Source: Gossypium raimondii
Lineage: Eukaryota; Streptophyta; Magnoliopsida; Malvales; Malvaceae
Length of the DNA: 64,000 nt
Direction of reading: 5' to 3'
Assembly: GCF_025698545.1 (NCBI RefSeq)
Contig: NC_068569.1
Span: 6,014,001 to 6,078,000 of the forward strand
Shown: piece by piece, positions 37,513 through 50,332 of the stretch
How positions within the stretch are numbered: position 1 is the first letter of the stretch
Layout: each line of letters opens with the position of its first letter
The notes under the pieces: model-generated
What the model saw: only the letters and a program-made list of their open reading frames with translations
What the model was told of the DNA's origin: nothing
Database searches by the model: none
Position numbers and translations under genes: made by a program

Positions 37513-40261
37513 ATGTTAAATAATTTGAATTGAATTAAATTAAAATATTCAATTCAATATTTATAATAATAGATTATGTGGTTGAGGCTATTAATACCTA
37601 TACAACTTTTACATGGAGGACAACTGTCTTTTTTATATAATGTCGTTAGTTAGTTTAAATACTTTATTTTGATTAATATGTTGATGTGAAGTTTTAAGGA
37701 TTATTAACACCGTTAAAATTCTTTATTAAATTGAAGTCTATTACGGTGTCATTATTTTACATGGGTATTAAGTGGGTACCTTTTTAATTTTAAAATGTCG
37801 CTAGCAAATTTAACAAAAGAATGATTAAAGTGTTAACAAATGAACCTAAATATTTTAAATTGAAAAATAAAAATACTAAATTATTAAAACAAAAAGTAAT
37901 GAAATTAAATTTCAAATATACTGAAAAGTCCGAGTAAATGAGAAAATAAATAAAAACCGGAATAAAATTATACTCTATAATATAATGATTTGTAACTTTA
38001 AAAAATATTAGCTAATAAAAACAATATTGCAATCTCATTTCTTAAAATCATGCCAAGGTTTTGACTTAATGAGAAAGTAAGTTATTTTGGTGTAATATAG
38101 AAATGTGATAAAGATGGTGAGATAAACTTCTAGTTCTAATTGGGGTATACTGAAAATATATTACATGAATAAACAATTAAAAATAATGTACCGAAAATAC
38201 ATAGTGGATGAATAAATTCGGAGTTGACTCGGCAGATTAAAATTTTGATGACACCAAGAATCCGATTTCCACTTTAAAATAAAATCTCTGTTGTTTAAAA
38301 TGCAGATTAATTAAGGTAGTACAACACAATCCTAACAATACCCAAAACAAAAACGCAAAACGCTATACCATCAGGCATTCACTGTCCTGATTAAGTATAA
38401 TTAATTATTCTTTAATCAATGCTTCATGACTTATGATTCCACATTACACTATTAAATCAATTAATCTTTGTGTTAGTGAAGAAAAAAGTGGGAAATTAGA
38501 GAAAGTAAAGGTAGCTGATTAAACAATGTTGACCGTGAAAAATAATTTCTTTTTGACCATATATGGAAAGTGCTGTGTAATGGTGTTTGACCTAGCTATA
38601 GCCTTTAACTCCGTTATTTAAAATTGGAATGGCAGAGTTTCAATGGCCGGTTTAGAATCATATATTTAAGTGCATTTTTCTTTGGATTTAATTCTCATCT
38701 TTTTTTTTTTACATTCAATGCTTGAAATTTCAAATTTGGAACTTCAATTAAATATCAAAGACCTTTTTCCCATGGTTTAAAAGAGGTTTTGGTTTGTGAA
38801 ATCTTATATTCTCGATGATAAAGTAAAATTCCATAACGTGAATTTCGTGTTTAGATTTCAAACATCATTTTGAGACGATAATCTCACGTTCTCAATAGTG
38901 CCAAGATTCCATAATATATGGGGTAATTTTAATGTCATCTCTTCCTTAAATAATTTTACCTTCCGTGTGGAATCTTAAATAATATCTAAAAGGACATAAA
39001 ACAAAACTCATTTTTTTTCAAAACAAAACCCAAAAATTCAAAAATCAAAACTAAAAATTAATATGAAAATAATTGAGACCTAAACCAAATTATGATAGAT
39101 GGCTCGAAAAATCTAAAAAAACGATTGGATTGAACCGATCTCACTCCTAATACTTAGTAATATGTTAAATAATCTTACATTTTGATAATCCTATATACTA
39201 TATGTAATAGATTACATTCCATGAATTAAATCTCCTTAGGTAGCGCTTGGTACTATGAAAAGTAGTCACTTTCCTGATAATTTAGTCAATTGGAAAGTGA
39301 TTCCAACATTTGATATGTCAAATTTTATTTACTTTCCTCGGAATATAACTTCCCCTTAGGAGTTACTTTCCCATAAACATGGCAATGTGATTCCCATGAT
39401 AAAAGGTGAGAATGTTATTTTTCCATATAAAGTGGAAAGTTAAAAAAACATTAAGACAAAATTAACCTATTTTATATTGATTTAGGGTATTAGTCTATTA
39501 ATAAATGTAAAAATAAAAACTATTACCTCATTCCTCCTACTTGATTTTCTTTATTACTTAACCAATTATTTGCAAATAAGTTTTTTTCCTAGTTTTATTT
39601 TTTTCTCAACTACAAATTTAATTTAACACATGTATTTGTATGAAGTACTTGTTATTTTATTGTAGAATATGGGTAGAATAATTTAAAGATCATGGTTAGT
39701 CCTGAAATGGAAATGAAAAGGTAATGCCTTCGAAACTCTTAATGTTTGAAATTGTATGTTCGTGTAATGTTAAATAGTAAACTCGAATGAAAGGAATGAG
39801 AAAGTGTAATGAAATTGTGATAATCGTGAAATAAAACATACATGATTAATTATTATAAATCTGATATCGTGAAATGTCCATGTAGACCATGGATATAGTT
39901 GACATGCCATAGGAACCAGAGCAGTCCTGTGATAATTGCGTTTTTCATGATATTGCACTTCGGTGCCTCTTGTTCTGTTAATACGCTTTAGTGCCCATGT
40001 TTTTATCACTTATGTGCTCCATATATCGTGATATGTTCCACGTATCCATCTAGTTCAAACGTGTCTATCATGGGCTAAAAAGTCATGATAAGTGATTTCT
40101 AATAAAAGTTGTGTTCATGTTAATCAATGAATGATAAAATTAGTGAATCAAAGTATTAATGAATTTTGTAAATATGAAATAACCTATTGATTATTAAGAT
40201 ATACTCATGAATGATAATAGTAACAATGTTTATCATAAATAAAAATCAAAGAAATGGTAAG
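37513..40261. other. AT-rich spacer with transposon-like debris
   Basis: No gene. 39240-39440 contains repeated ACTTTCC / GGAAAGT words in both orientations, a texture of degraded MITEs. From about 39680 the sequence looks like part of an old LTR-type repeat (phrases such as GACCATGGATATAGTTGACA and TCGGTGCCTCTTGTTCTGTT); this label is recall-based and weak. Confidence 0.35.
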
Positions 40262-40269
40262 GTCTGAAT
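40262..40269 (+). repeat. 8-bp target-site duplication, left
   Basis: GTCTGAAT; identical 8-mer at 40688-40695 across the hAT-type MITE. Confidence 0.85.
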
Positions 40270-40687
40270 TAGACCTGTCCATGGGCTGGGCCGGGCCCGG
40301 AAAAAATTTTGACCCGACTCTTAGGCCCGGGCCCAGCCCGACCCGAAATATGGGCCTGAAATTTTGCCCAGCCTGGCCCGAGAAAAAAATAAGCCCAAGC
40401 CCGGCCCGGCCCGGTTTTTAATAAACACAAAAAAATATTTTAAAAATAAAAAATAAAAACAATATTTTTAAAGTATTTTAAAATTAAAAAATAAAAATAA
40501 AAAAATATATATTTATTATATTCGGGCTGGGCACGGGCCAAAAAAGTTGAGCCCTAGCCCGGCCCATTTTTTAAACGGGCCTCGTTTTTTGTCCAAGCCC
40601 ATATTTTCGGGCCTATATTTTTACCCGAACCCTCCCATATTTCGGGCTGGCTGCCGGGCCGGGCCGCCCGGCCCATGGACAGGTCTA
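40270..40687. mobile_element. Non-autonomous hAT-type MITE with GC-rich inverted ends
   Basis: 418 bp. Starts TAGACCTGTCCATGGGC and ends GCCCATGGACAGGTCTA, a perfect 17-bp terminal inverted repeat; subterminal GGGCCGGGCCCGG / CCGGGCCGGGCCG arms extend the pairing. Flanked by identical GTCTGAAT, the 8-bp duplication typical of hAT elements. The middle (about 40425-40520) is nearly pure A/T (AAAAATAAAAA). No transposase frame. Confidence 0.88.
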
Positions 40688-40695
40688 GTCTGAAT
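40688..40695 (+). repeat. 8-bp target-site duplication, right
   Basis: GTCTGAAT, pair of 40262-40269. Confidence 0.85.
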
Positions 40696-41030
40696 TCACA
40701 GGTACTTACAAAGATTTCTTGAAATTAATGCGTAGGTGAAAGATCATATTGAAGTTCTCTTTCGAAGTAACAACCTTGACACATTTCATCACATCATCAA
40801 GGCATGGGAGAACAAAAGTATGAAATAAATTTCCTAATATAGACAATGACATGTACAAAGGTGAATTAATGAAGTAAGAAAGAAAGTGTCTAGTTATTCT
40901 AATATTTGAGTTTAATGTGTTTTGAATGGTAAATATGAGGTATTACATAATTTATGAGCTTTGATTATTGATTGGAATAGACAACTTTGGTTTGGAGGTG
41001 TTTGAAAATAAAATTTTTGGGTCCTCTATC

Positions 41031-41185
41031 CTAGGTCTCGAGAGACATGAAATGTGTCTCGAGACACAATAGCTTCGTAGCTAAAAAGCTACAGTATCAA
41101 GGTCATGTCCAAGACATATTGGACTTTGTCTCAAGACAAGATAACTTCGAAGCTAAAGTTCTATAGTAACATGACATTGTTTTGG
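41031..41185. repeat. Degenerate 72-bp tandem repeat
   Basis: TCTCGAGACACAATAGCTTCG (from 41057) recurs as TCTCAAGACAAGATAACTTCG (from 41129), followed in both by AAGCT..A..TATAGTA/CAGTATC. The first unit contains the 14-bp palindrome GTGTCTCGAGACAC (41054-41067). Confidence 0.55.
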
Positions 41186-42297
41186 GACATATAGGCCTAA
41201 ATTGAAAATTTTTAATTGAACCAAAAAAGACTTAAAACAAAATTGAAATGAAATTAAACTTTATTGTTAGTCTAATTAAGTTCTAGAAATAAAATAGAAC
41301 AAATTTTATTTTAAAGTGATCAGGGTACAGTTCACTTTTTTTTAAAATTCATTTAATAAGTAAACTTTGGAGTATTAATGTATTTTAACCAAACTTTAGA
41401 GGAGTAAGTTAATGTTTTTCAAACCAGAGAAGTAAGTGAATTTTATCCAACTTTATTAGTTTGAATAATTTTCTCTAATATTTAAATATAATTATATTTG
41501 CTGAAAAACATGTTTAAAAATGATTAAAAAATCTTAAACTTAAAATTTCACCCATTAGTTTAACTTGTGTCTCCAACGAGTAAACTTAAAATAGGAGAAA
41601 AGGGAAAAGAAGATGCCGAATTTTGATTAACAAAATTCCATGAATCTATTCCTTTTACCTCCCTACGAGACGTAGGCTTGCTTGGGGGGAAAGTCCTAAC
41701 AGTTCAACAAATCACATGCTGCCACATCATTACATGCCTTTCCCGCGTAAATAAATTAAATGTTATAAAAAGGGAGACCAGGCAAACTTTATTGAAAGGA
41801 TGGGCATAAGGTTCTGTCCGCCCCTAGCTAGCTTATCATAATATACGTATTTTGGTTTTTATTCCAATAATTTCCCCCTTTCCTGTTCTTAGAGCAATAA
41901 GGACCAAACATTTGCTCTTTCCGGTTCCCACTTCGTTGCACTGAGAGAAATATAAATAAATAACTAAATAAATGGACAAAATGAAGATAGCCACTTCCGT
42001 GTCTTCTGTTTTCATTTTTTTTAAATGCGAAATTATCATGTAAAAATATTGTTTTTAATTCATAACTATTCTTCATGTAAATACCTTCGATGAAAGCATA
42101 TTTGAATTTTGAAAATGACATTATTAAAAGGAGCCGTAAATGAACAAGGACAATTAAAATTAAAAATTCTTCATATATACAAATACTACATTTAATATAT
42201 AACATTGATATAAACTAGATTATGGCACATACTATATGGGTGAAATTTTTTTATGTAATAGTTATATTTATAAAAATTTAATATAAATAATAAATTT

Positions 42298-42420
42298 AAC
42301 TTGAGTTTAATGGTAAAGTATAAATGCTAAAAGCTATAGAGATTTACGTTCAAATCCTATTATGTACATTTATATTTCTATTTTTTATATACAATTATAA
42401 AAACACCCTCAAAATAATAC
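42298..42420 (+). mobile_element. tRNA-like repeat (family S2, copy 1)
   Basis: TGAGTTTAATGGTAAAG resembles a tRNA A box region, and GTTCAAATCC (42348-42357) is a B-box match at about the right spacing. The AT-rich tail aligns by eye with 59431-59560. Could be a SINE or a MITE; no target duplication found. Confidence 0.35.
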
Positions 42421-44938
42421 TATTGACTTTGTAAAATTAGAGTATTTTCGTGAGTTTAATATTAATAGGATAATGATTTTAGAAATCTTAACAAGTGTCT
42501 TAAAATGTTCATATTTATACTATTAAAATATATATAAAGTATTTCAACAAAATATTAATAATACTATTTAAAATTAAAATTAATTATAAATATCAAAATT
42601 TATTTATTAAAATAAAATTGTAGTATTAATTTTTATCAAATTAAAATTATTATATATTATTAAATATAAATATTCATGTTATAATACTAAAATTATAATA
42701 TTTGAGATCAATATTTTAATATTTTTAAGTATTAAAATTAAAATTATTACTATAATTCAATTTAGCTTTATTAGAGTTAATTTTATTTAAAATTCATGTT
42801 GCTCATAAAAATATTTTTTCGAAAATTGTCTTATGCTTTTAAAAGGAATACAATTTAAAATGGCTTATTTTCTCCACTAGTAAGCCATTAAATTAATTTC
42901 TATAAAACAAATATAAAAATGCAAAAAAAACATCTTCTACAATTTATTTTGTGAAACAAACATATCTAATTTGAAATTTCAGCGTGATTGCACATAAAAA
43001 ATATTTAATTTTTTAAGATTCCATAAGCAATATCATTAGGAAAATACAAATCTTGTCGAGTATATTAAAAATATGGGTCAAATTTTAATCCAACTTATAA
43101 ATTAAAAAAATAAGTAATATTAATTTATTATATATGAATATGATTACAACACAAAAGTTGAGGATGATTAGTAAGGGTGGTTTACACAAAATAAGGTGCG
43201 AAGAGCAATTGCTTGTGGAAAGATAAGAAAGTTGATAGAACTTAGGCAGAATAAGGTCAAATATTTGAGTCTGCCTTTACTCCTCGTCTAATGCGTATTT
43301 ATAGAGGAAAGGAAGGTTAGTCATGGCCCCTATCCCTCGAGTTTAAGCGTCATAGTGGGATGGCTGAGTGTCCACTTAGAGTGTTATAGAATTTGATTTG
43401 AATGGAACTGATGATGGAGCTATTGAATGCGATGGATTGATGAGTTTTTATAAGATACGTTTTAGATTGTGTGGGTCTTAAAATGGAGCACTAGAACTAG
43501 GGTTATTAAGGTTTCAAGAGAAAAAATTATCGGACACGATAATTATGTAGTTGCATCATCGTGATCCAAATCAGGTTGTTTGAGCTGAAATTTACGAATT
43601 TAACTTTGTATTTGTAATTTTTTAAAATTTATTATGAGTTGAATACGAAAGTATAACAAAGATATTATATGTAAATATATTTATGCAGCTAATGCAATAA
43701 TGTTGGATGGACCTTAAATCACAAATTCAATCTGTCATTCGAGGATTATACCATATGTGTGTTTCTTGGAAGTCCATCGGCCATGGATGAAAATCTTTCC
43801 TACCCTACCACAAAAAGACTAAACAGATTTGGTCACAAAGGCAGAGACAGAAAAAAGGAGAGGACAAAGAAATAAAGGGAAACCCTTGAAAATAAAAATA
43901 CATCACAACCTTATAATTAGTGTTTCCCAACAAATGCTGTTCACGGACGTGCTGTATCATTAATAAGTTATGGACAACACAAATTATATATTATTAAAAT
44001 TTGTGAAATATCTAAATATGATTACATTACACATCAACATATATGAATGGTTAGGTGTAATATTTACGTTGAAATAGAAAAGTACAACGATTTTGAATTT
44101 TAGATATGATGTTATTAAAAAATAATTATAAATTTTGAATATAAATATTAAAAAAATGCTGAAAAGTTATAGAGATCAAATGGTGAGTTCAATTTAATTT
44201 ACACTGTGTGCCTTCACTTAATTATAGTATATTAGACCTACAAAGAATATATATATATTAATACATTGTGAAGTCTTCTTGCGATCATCTTTAGTAATAA
44301 TCATAACCCAAAGACAAGGAGTAAATGGAGGTCAAATTCGAATGACTAAAATTTTATCTACCTAAAAGCTAATTCAATCTGTTGAACTTGTGAAACTCAT
44401 TTTAATATTATTGTTTTATAATTTTAAATAATTTCACAATTAAAATTAAATACAAATTATTAATAAAAATATAATACTAACTTTTAAGAATCTTGTTAAA
44501 GTTTATTCTAATCTTTGCCATATCTAATGAGATGATCTTGAAAACATATAAAATTAGTGAATTAAAAAAAATACATGGCAAATTGCTTCATGTTTAAGGT
44601 CAATAAGGAAAATGTCCATTGAATTACAATGGGATGACAAGATTTATTATCCTGAAAAAAAAAAAAAGGAACCCCTAAAATTTTGTACAAAAGCTTCAAA
44701 TTTATCCAAAACCAGGACAATAAATATGACATTTCAATGCTATTATTGGAATGGTGTAAGCATACGCAAACCCCCTCATTCCCGAATTATCTAGAAAATA
44801 AAAAGTAATTTCTTTTCCATGAAAAACAAAGCGGGAACGGTGTGATGAAGAAGGAAACGAAAAAAGCAAAAATTAAAAGCACAAAAATATCATTTTAGAC
44901 ATTATGAAAAATATATATTTCAAACTCAACATATTAAT

Positions 44939-45300
44939 TAGGGTAAACTACCCCATTAATTAGTTATAGTTCTTATTTTGGTTATTCCAAATTCCTTTTT
45001 GCTAATTTGGCTATCCCAAAATAGAAATTAATCAAATTGGTCACTTCATTGTTAAATAGTAACATAAGACTAATGGTGTATTTTACGTTAACCATTCTAA
45101 AATTAGGACAAATTAATAAGGGTTGCTCCAATTTTAATCACCTAATTTTTTTTATAAGAATGCATCGTTGTTACCATTTAACAAGTGAAGTGACCCATTT
45201 AATTAATTTTTATTTTGAGGCGACCAAATTAAAAAAAATTTAGGAGGATCAAAATAAAAATGATGTATAATTTGAGTGAAAAATGGTATAATTTGTCCTA
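44939..45300. repeat. Palindromic DNA-transposon-like element (family P, copy 2)
   Basis: Left end TAGGGTAAACTACCCCATTA; right end, reverse complemented, TAGGACAAATTATACCATTT; similarity continues inward with TTTATTTTGRTCA/CC blocks. Flanking 8-mers ATATTAAT and TATTTAAT are similar but not identical. Likely a decayed non-autonomous DNA element related to 8694-9206. Confidence 0.45.
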
Positions 45301-45449
45301 TATTTAATACATATATAAATATTCATTTTGACATGATTGGAAAAGTATAAAATAAGGGAGGTAGGATAAAGATTCTGACATCTAACCTTCTCTCATTATT
45401 ATTTATCATTATGAAAAAAGAGAGAGAAGATTTTGGCATTAATTAGCCA

Positions 45450-45860
45450 CAGAAACAAAAAGAAGAGGGGAAAGGAGAAAGGGAAAAGTATGCCAAAAAG
45501 AACAAATTTGGCTTTTTGGCTTTGCATTGCATGCATGGCTTTCCACATCTAGCAATGATATTGGGAAAGCCAATTCTGCGAATGAGAAACAGCCACGTTT
45601 TCAAAATCCAGAGGGGCACGTAAATGGCTAGGTTCTGTTTAGTTTCGGATGGCTTGAGCCAGGGGTTTCCGATCACTTGGTTCGTGGTCCAATTCCCAGC
45701 CCCCTTTTAGGCTCACTTTTTGCTGTGACTGTGCCCATCCCTCCCTCCCATGGTTTGATGGTGAGACCAGCGGTGCCTATGGCTTTGCCATGGGAAGCCA
45801 ACCACTTGAGTAATTGGTGGCCAGCCTAGCAGATTCTCCGTATATTCCCAACCCTACCCC
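45450..45860. other. GC-richer, hairpin-containing island of unknown nature
   Basis: About 400 bases with much higher GC than both flanks. Contains TCCCATGG (45747-45754) facing CCATGGGA (45789-45796), and CCACTTGAGTAATTGGTGG (45803-45821), also partly self-complementary. No frame longer than about 75 codons and none with a recognisable domain. It might be a gene relic, a noncoding-RNA gene or an unrecognised repeat. Confidence 0.35.
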
Positions 45861-48024
45861 TTCCAAATATATCTCACTTATTTAAAAAATAAAAGAAAAT
45901 CAAATAAATGCTAGTTTATTATTGGTATTTGAATTATGTCAATGAAAATTATTTGTACAAGTTTTTTTAAATATTTTAATTTAAAATATAAGTATTCAAT
46001 ACGGCTGTAAAATAAAAAATAAAATATTGATTTTAAATATGATGTTGTAAAAAACAAATCTCTAAATAATATTTAAATTCATTAATGTTATGATATTTTA
46101 ATAAAAATATAAAAAATAATTTATTGTAACGCAATATTAATATTTTGATATGTGCAATATAATTTTAAATACTTATTAAACAATTAATATAAATTGTTTG
46201 TAAAGTTTAATTTAAATATATAAACTATGTTTTGGATATTAAAATATAACTATTACAAATTTAAATATATAATTTTATATATTTAGAATAAATTTTAATA
46301 TGAAAATAATTGTATACATAATATAAACATTATATAAAATATATTGGGCGGTAAATAAGGGTTAAAAACATCATTTGACTCCCAAAGTGATTTTCCCAAC
46401 ACAAAAGTTACAAATTTAAATTTTGACATTTGAGGTCAAAAACACTTTTAACCTCAATCGTCTTATCTTACTTTTGATCCTAAAAACACTTCTAAAACGC
46501 AACAGAAAACAAAAACTAAATCTCACAAGCTATAATATGGTTAAATTTAACATCAAATTCTACTTTTAGTAGCTTTACTATACTTAAATTAGTCATTGCA
46601 CTTTCAAATACATAAGTAATGATGATGACTATTTTAATTAAAATGGCATAAATTTTTCTTAAGAATTAGTCCTTTTGTAGTTTTATGTTGATATGGATAT
46701 TTTGTTTTGCTAAAAAGTCTGTTGGTTAGAGGGAATAATTAACAATATTAATTATTAATATAATATTTTAATGGTAGGGGATATAACCAAATGGTAATAG
46801 GATGTGAAAGAAATGTAAAACTAGGATTGGAGCGATGGGTTGTAGTGTTGTGAGTGGTGGTTTCCTTTTCAGTTATTGGGTAGATGTGTCAAATTTAGGT
46901 TACGTACTTTTGGGTTTGGTCATGCATGAGCTTAATCGAAGTGGAATATTCTTGTTTGTTTGTCTAAGTATGCTAAAATAATAAAAGGGTATTATTATGA
47001 TGATCAAAGTGGTTAAAAAGGTTTATCCGCCAGTCTGTTTCCTACTTTCATTAGATTTTACGTTTGCTTTTGGTGAATACAAGCATATTGATTCTCCCAT
47101 AACGAAAACAAGAGAGAAAGGGTAATAGGGATTGGTTGGAGTAGTTTATTTTACTATTACAAAAATTCGAGGGTTACCATTAAAACAAATCTATCTTAAA
47201 ATCACTCCTTTATGATGAAATCATTTCCCAATATTTGGAGGCGTAATATGCACGAGTGAAAAGCCTTTGACAAGAATCTTTGTTGCCATCATCAAATAAA
47301 ATAAAATAAAACAAAATTAATTTAAGCGATAGTTAAATTAGCCGACCAGACCGAATAGAATGAGCGGAATATTATTATATATTAAATACTTTTTGTCTAG
47401 CATCCATGATTAGAAAATTCATTGCAAATATAATAATAATATTAATACCTGATTTACCACAAAAGAGAAAAAAGCCAAAATCACTTGACTGTTTATTATA
47501 GAAACCTGATGTCCAAATTCCAACAGCTCTTGCACATTAAGCATTAGCTTTATCAGTGACAAATTATAATATGTGCATTCCTATCCATTTCTTTCGTGTC
47601 TTTAATGTGATTCTCATGCCCCCACTTTTTTACTCCATCCATTGAGTTATTTATACTGGGGTTTTAATTCGGACACAAAAATAATATTAGTTTTTCTTAA
47701 TAATAAAGTGAATTCTGTTATCCATATTTTGAGATAAATGGTGGATTTTTCTTTTCTATTGGTAATAATAAATAGTGGATTCTTAATATGGCCATATATC
47801 AACAAGGAATTGTTTTATATATATCCAGACAACATGTCTTTGTCAAATCTGTGAGAAATCTTTACACTGATCCCTAACTCATGGCCTGGATGACAACGTA
47901 CGTTATCCAAATTCGCAAATGGCATGTGAATAAGATGATCGAAATGTAGGGTTCTTTATTTTTATTTTTTTGGCCATAAATATACGTAACTTGTAAATAA
48001 TAAGCAAGGGATGAACCGCAAGAC

Positions 48025-48129
48025 ATGGCGAGAATGGTGGTGGTGGGAGCTGAGACAGGCAGCCGAGCACGGAGGCGAAGTGATTGGTTCGATGCTTGCC
48101 CACCCGCCGCTCGATCATTTCAACAGTGA
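48025..48129 (+). other. 34-codon GC-rich small ORF, unassigned
   Basis: ATG at 48025 to TGA at 48127-48129, starting MARMVVVGAETG and ending DWFDACPPAARSFQQ, inside a 200-base GC-rich patch in an AT desert. A second frame (48011-48208, 65 codons) overlaps it. I recognise neither, and a relic of a larger gene is as likely as a true small peptide. Confidence 0.2.
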
Positions 48130-49733
48130 CGAGATTCGTTACAAGACGTCACTAGGTCTTTTATTGTTGTGTTGGGATTGTGGCTTGCATTATAAGCATG
48201 CTTGGTGAAAAATTACGTCCTCATGTTCCATTCTTAGATTCTTTTTTGTTTCGGTTTTGAAAATAAAATAATATGGCTTAATATATGTTGGATTGGGTTT
48301 GGAAACTTTGATGTAATGGATCAATTTTGTCCACAATTTATTCGTGAAATCAATTTCATTAAATTTCAACATACCAAAGATATATCTTAATTCTCCCCCC
48401 CCCCCAAAAAAATACATTCGGAGTTATTAGATAGAACCGCTTATTTGTTGAATTTAGATATTATTTTATCGAAAATTTAATGTTATTTATTGAATAAGTA
48501 TTTAACTTAAATGAATTATATAAGCATCTATGGTATTCCGCAACCTCTCCTTTTAAATCTAAATTTTCGTAAACAAATTAAGTTAATTAGAAAACCAAAC
48601 TGGAATTGCAGCCTCTACCTTACCAAACAATCTCATAATCCAATCTTCAAGCCGAAAATCAGATTTTTTTTCGAAAAATAAAATAACGGTGACATGTGAG
48701 ATTAAGTACTATATCAATAAAATAATATGATACATCATCAGTCAAGGATTAAAAAGATGACATGTAATTATAGGGTACTAATAATAAATATATAAAAACA
48801 CTGAAACACATGAAATTTTATTAAGTTACAAAATATATAGTATATAGCAAAATAACGAGTGATGGTGGTGAAATAAAAATAAAATGATTAATAAAGATAA
48901 TGATTAACTTAGTTAATAAAATTAACCATTGGAGTAAGTTTGAAAATACCTGGAAACTTTTCCTGTAAAAGTAAATTCAATGTGTTGTTATTGAAAGCAA
49001 TTAATTTCTGTATGTTTAATTTCAGATGAAAGCCATAATTTCGAATTAGACCATTAAGAGGCCCGTTGTGGTTAACATGCAGAATTGGGCCTAGCACAAC
49101 CTTGCCCCACATACTGGCCCTAGTTAAATCTTGAGTTTGTAACTTCAAGGTCCAAAATAATACAAATATAGAAGTACACTCGCAAATATAAAATCATACA
49201 AAATAAAGTAGAAGGGATGAAAAAATAAAACAAAACAAATCCTTAACATATGCACATGTGTATGATGAAACTCAAACATGGAAGAATCCAAATTATCAAT
49301 ACCACTCTTAAATCTCTCCCCTCGAACTTAATTAATATGAGCCGACAGAGAAGACTTTAAACCATAGAGGGGAAAAGTCAAGAGTTCTTGCCGTCTCAAG
49401 TTAATGAAACATGGTCATGGTTCTTGCATGAAGTCATGAGTAAAGGCAACAATGTTATCTTATTGGAATGGTGATGGTGGAGCTTGTCTGGGACTAACAC
49501 AAGCACGACCTAAAATTATCAACCATTGTTCGAGTTTGAATTTGATCTACTTCGATTCTAAACAAAGCAAGTAACTAATCCAATCGATAAGATGAGGTTT
49601 CTTATCTCCTAAATCCCAAAGCGCACATAGGTTTCTCTCATTTGTAGTATTCCTCTTTGAATTTTTAATTTAATTTAATTTTCCTAAAAATTAGATATTA
49701 AATTTATTTTCGTACTAAAGCTTTGTTCGTTTT

Positions 49734-49734
<1 letters not shown>

Positions 49735-49768
<34 letters not shown>
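49735..49768. repeat. (TTA)n microsatellite
   Basis: About eleven TTA/ATT units. Confidence 0.9.
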
Positions 49769-49769
<1 letters not shown>

Positions 49770-50130
49770 TTTTATTAACCTCGATTTGTGCAATTGGGAG
49801 TTGGGACTAATATTAATGTTCTAAATTGATAAATTAAAGGCAACAAGACTAGTCAAAAGACCCATAATGATGAGTCACCCTTTGGCTTTAATCATTTTCA
49901 ACTACCCTCATCCCTACAAAGTAAAAGTTCCGAGGATGGTTTATCAACTGGACTTAATTATATATTTATTAAGAAAGAATAGTAATATTGATTTAAATGA
50001 AAAAAATATTAATGATTAAATTAATAGGCGATTAACTTTTTTTTATATATAAATATGATTATGTACCATAAATTAAATAAAAATGATATATATCATTTTC
50101 CATATTACCTAATTAATAAAGAGCGAAAGA

Positions 50131-50332
50131 AAGTCAAAGCCGTATGGGTTGTGGAGTGGCCATCACAACACCGACGCCTGTCCCAATGGCCATGGATGAC
50201 ATGCCAAACCTCGTTCCTTCCATTTAAGCCGGAGGCTAGGAGTAGTTTGTGTTTTTTATTGACTTTCTTGTTTCTAAACCTCGGAAATGGTCTGATTGAT
50301 TCTTCTTCTCTTCGCAATTGTGTGTTTTGACT
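50131..50332 (+). promoter_or_regulatory. W-box cluster upstream of the U-box gene
   Basis: WRKY-binding TTGACT occurs at 50259-50264 and 50327-50332 (+) and as AGTCAA at 50132-50137 (-), with a fourth, AGTCAA, at 49851-49856. Arabidopsis PUB22/23/24 are induced by immune elicitors, which fits WRKY input; use of these sites is inference, and part of the region may already be leader. Confidence 0.4.

Larger units (their letters stand above)
40696..44938. other. Intergenic, repeat-derived, no gene
   Basis: 41031-41185 holds a degenerate tandem repeat (listed separately). 42298-42420 is a tRNA-like element. 43140-43560 is less AT-rich and looks like a fragment of a larger element (phrase GCGTATTTATAGAGGAAAGG), similar in feel to 9300-9550, but unnamed. 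The open frames at 41828-42205 (minus) are low-complexity. Confidence 0.45.
45861..50100. other. AT-rich intergenic region
   Basis: No supported gene. 48011-48205 is a small GC-richer patch with short overlapping frames (see findings). 49735-49768 is a (TTA)n microsatellite. Poly-C at 48399-48409. The rest is A/T-rich spacer. Confidence 0.5.

Noticed and set aside
41828..42205. 125-codon minus-strand frame
   Set aside because: Low-complexity, AT-rich, with no family resemblance and surrounded by repeat debris.
45740..45800. miRNA precursor (CCCATCCCTCCCTCCCATGG resembles miR482-type words)
   Set aside because: The only good pairing is an 8-bp palindrome; no 20-22-nt duplex arm was found.
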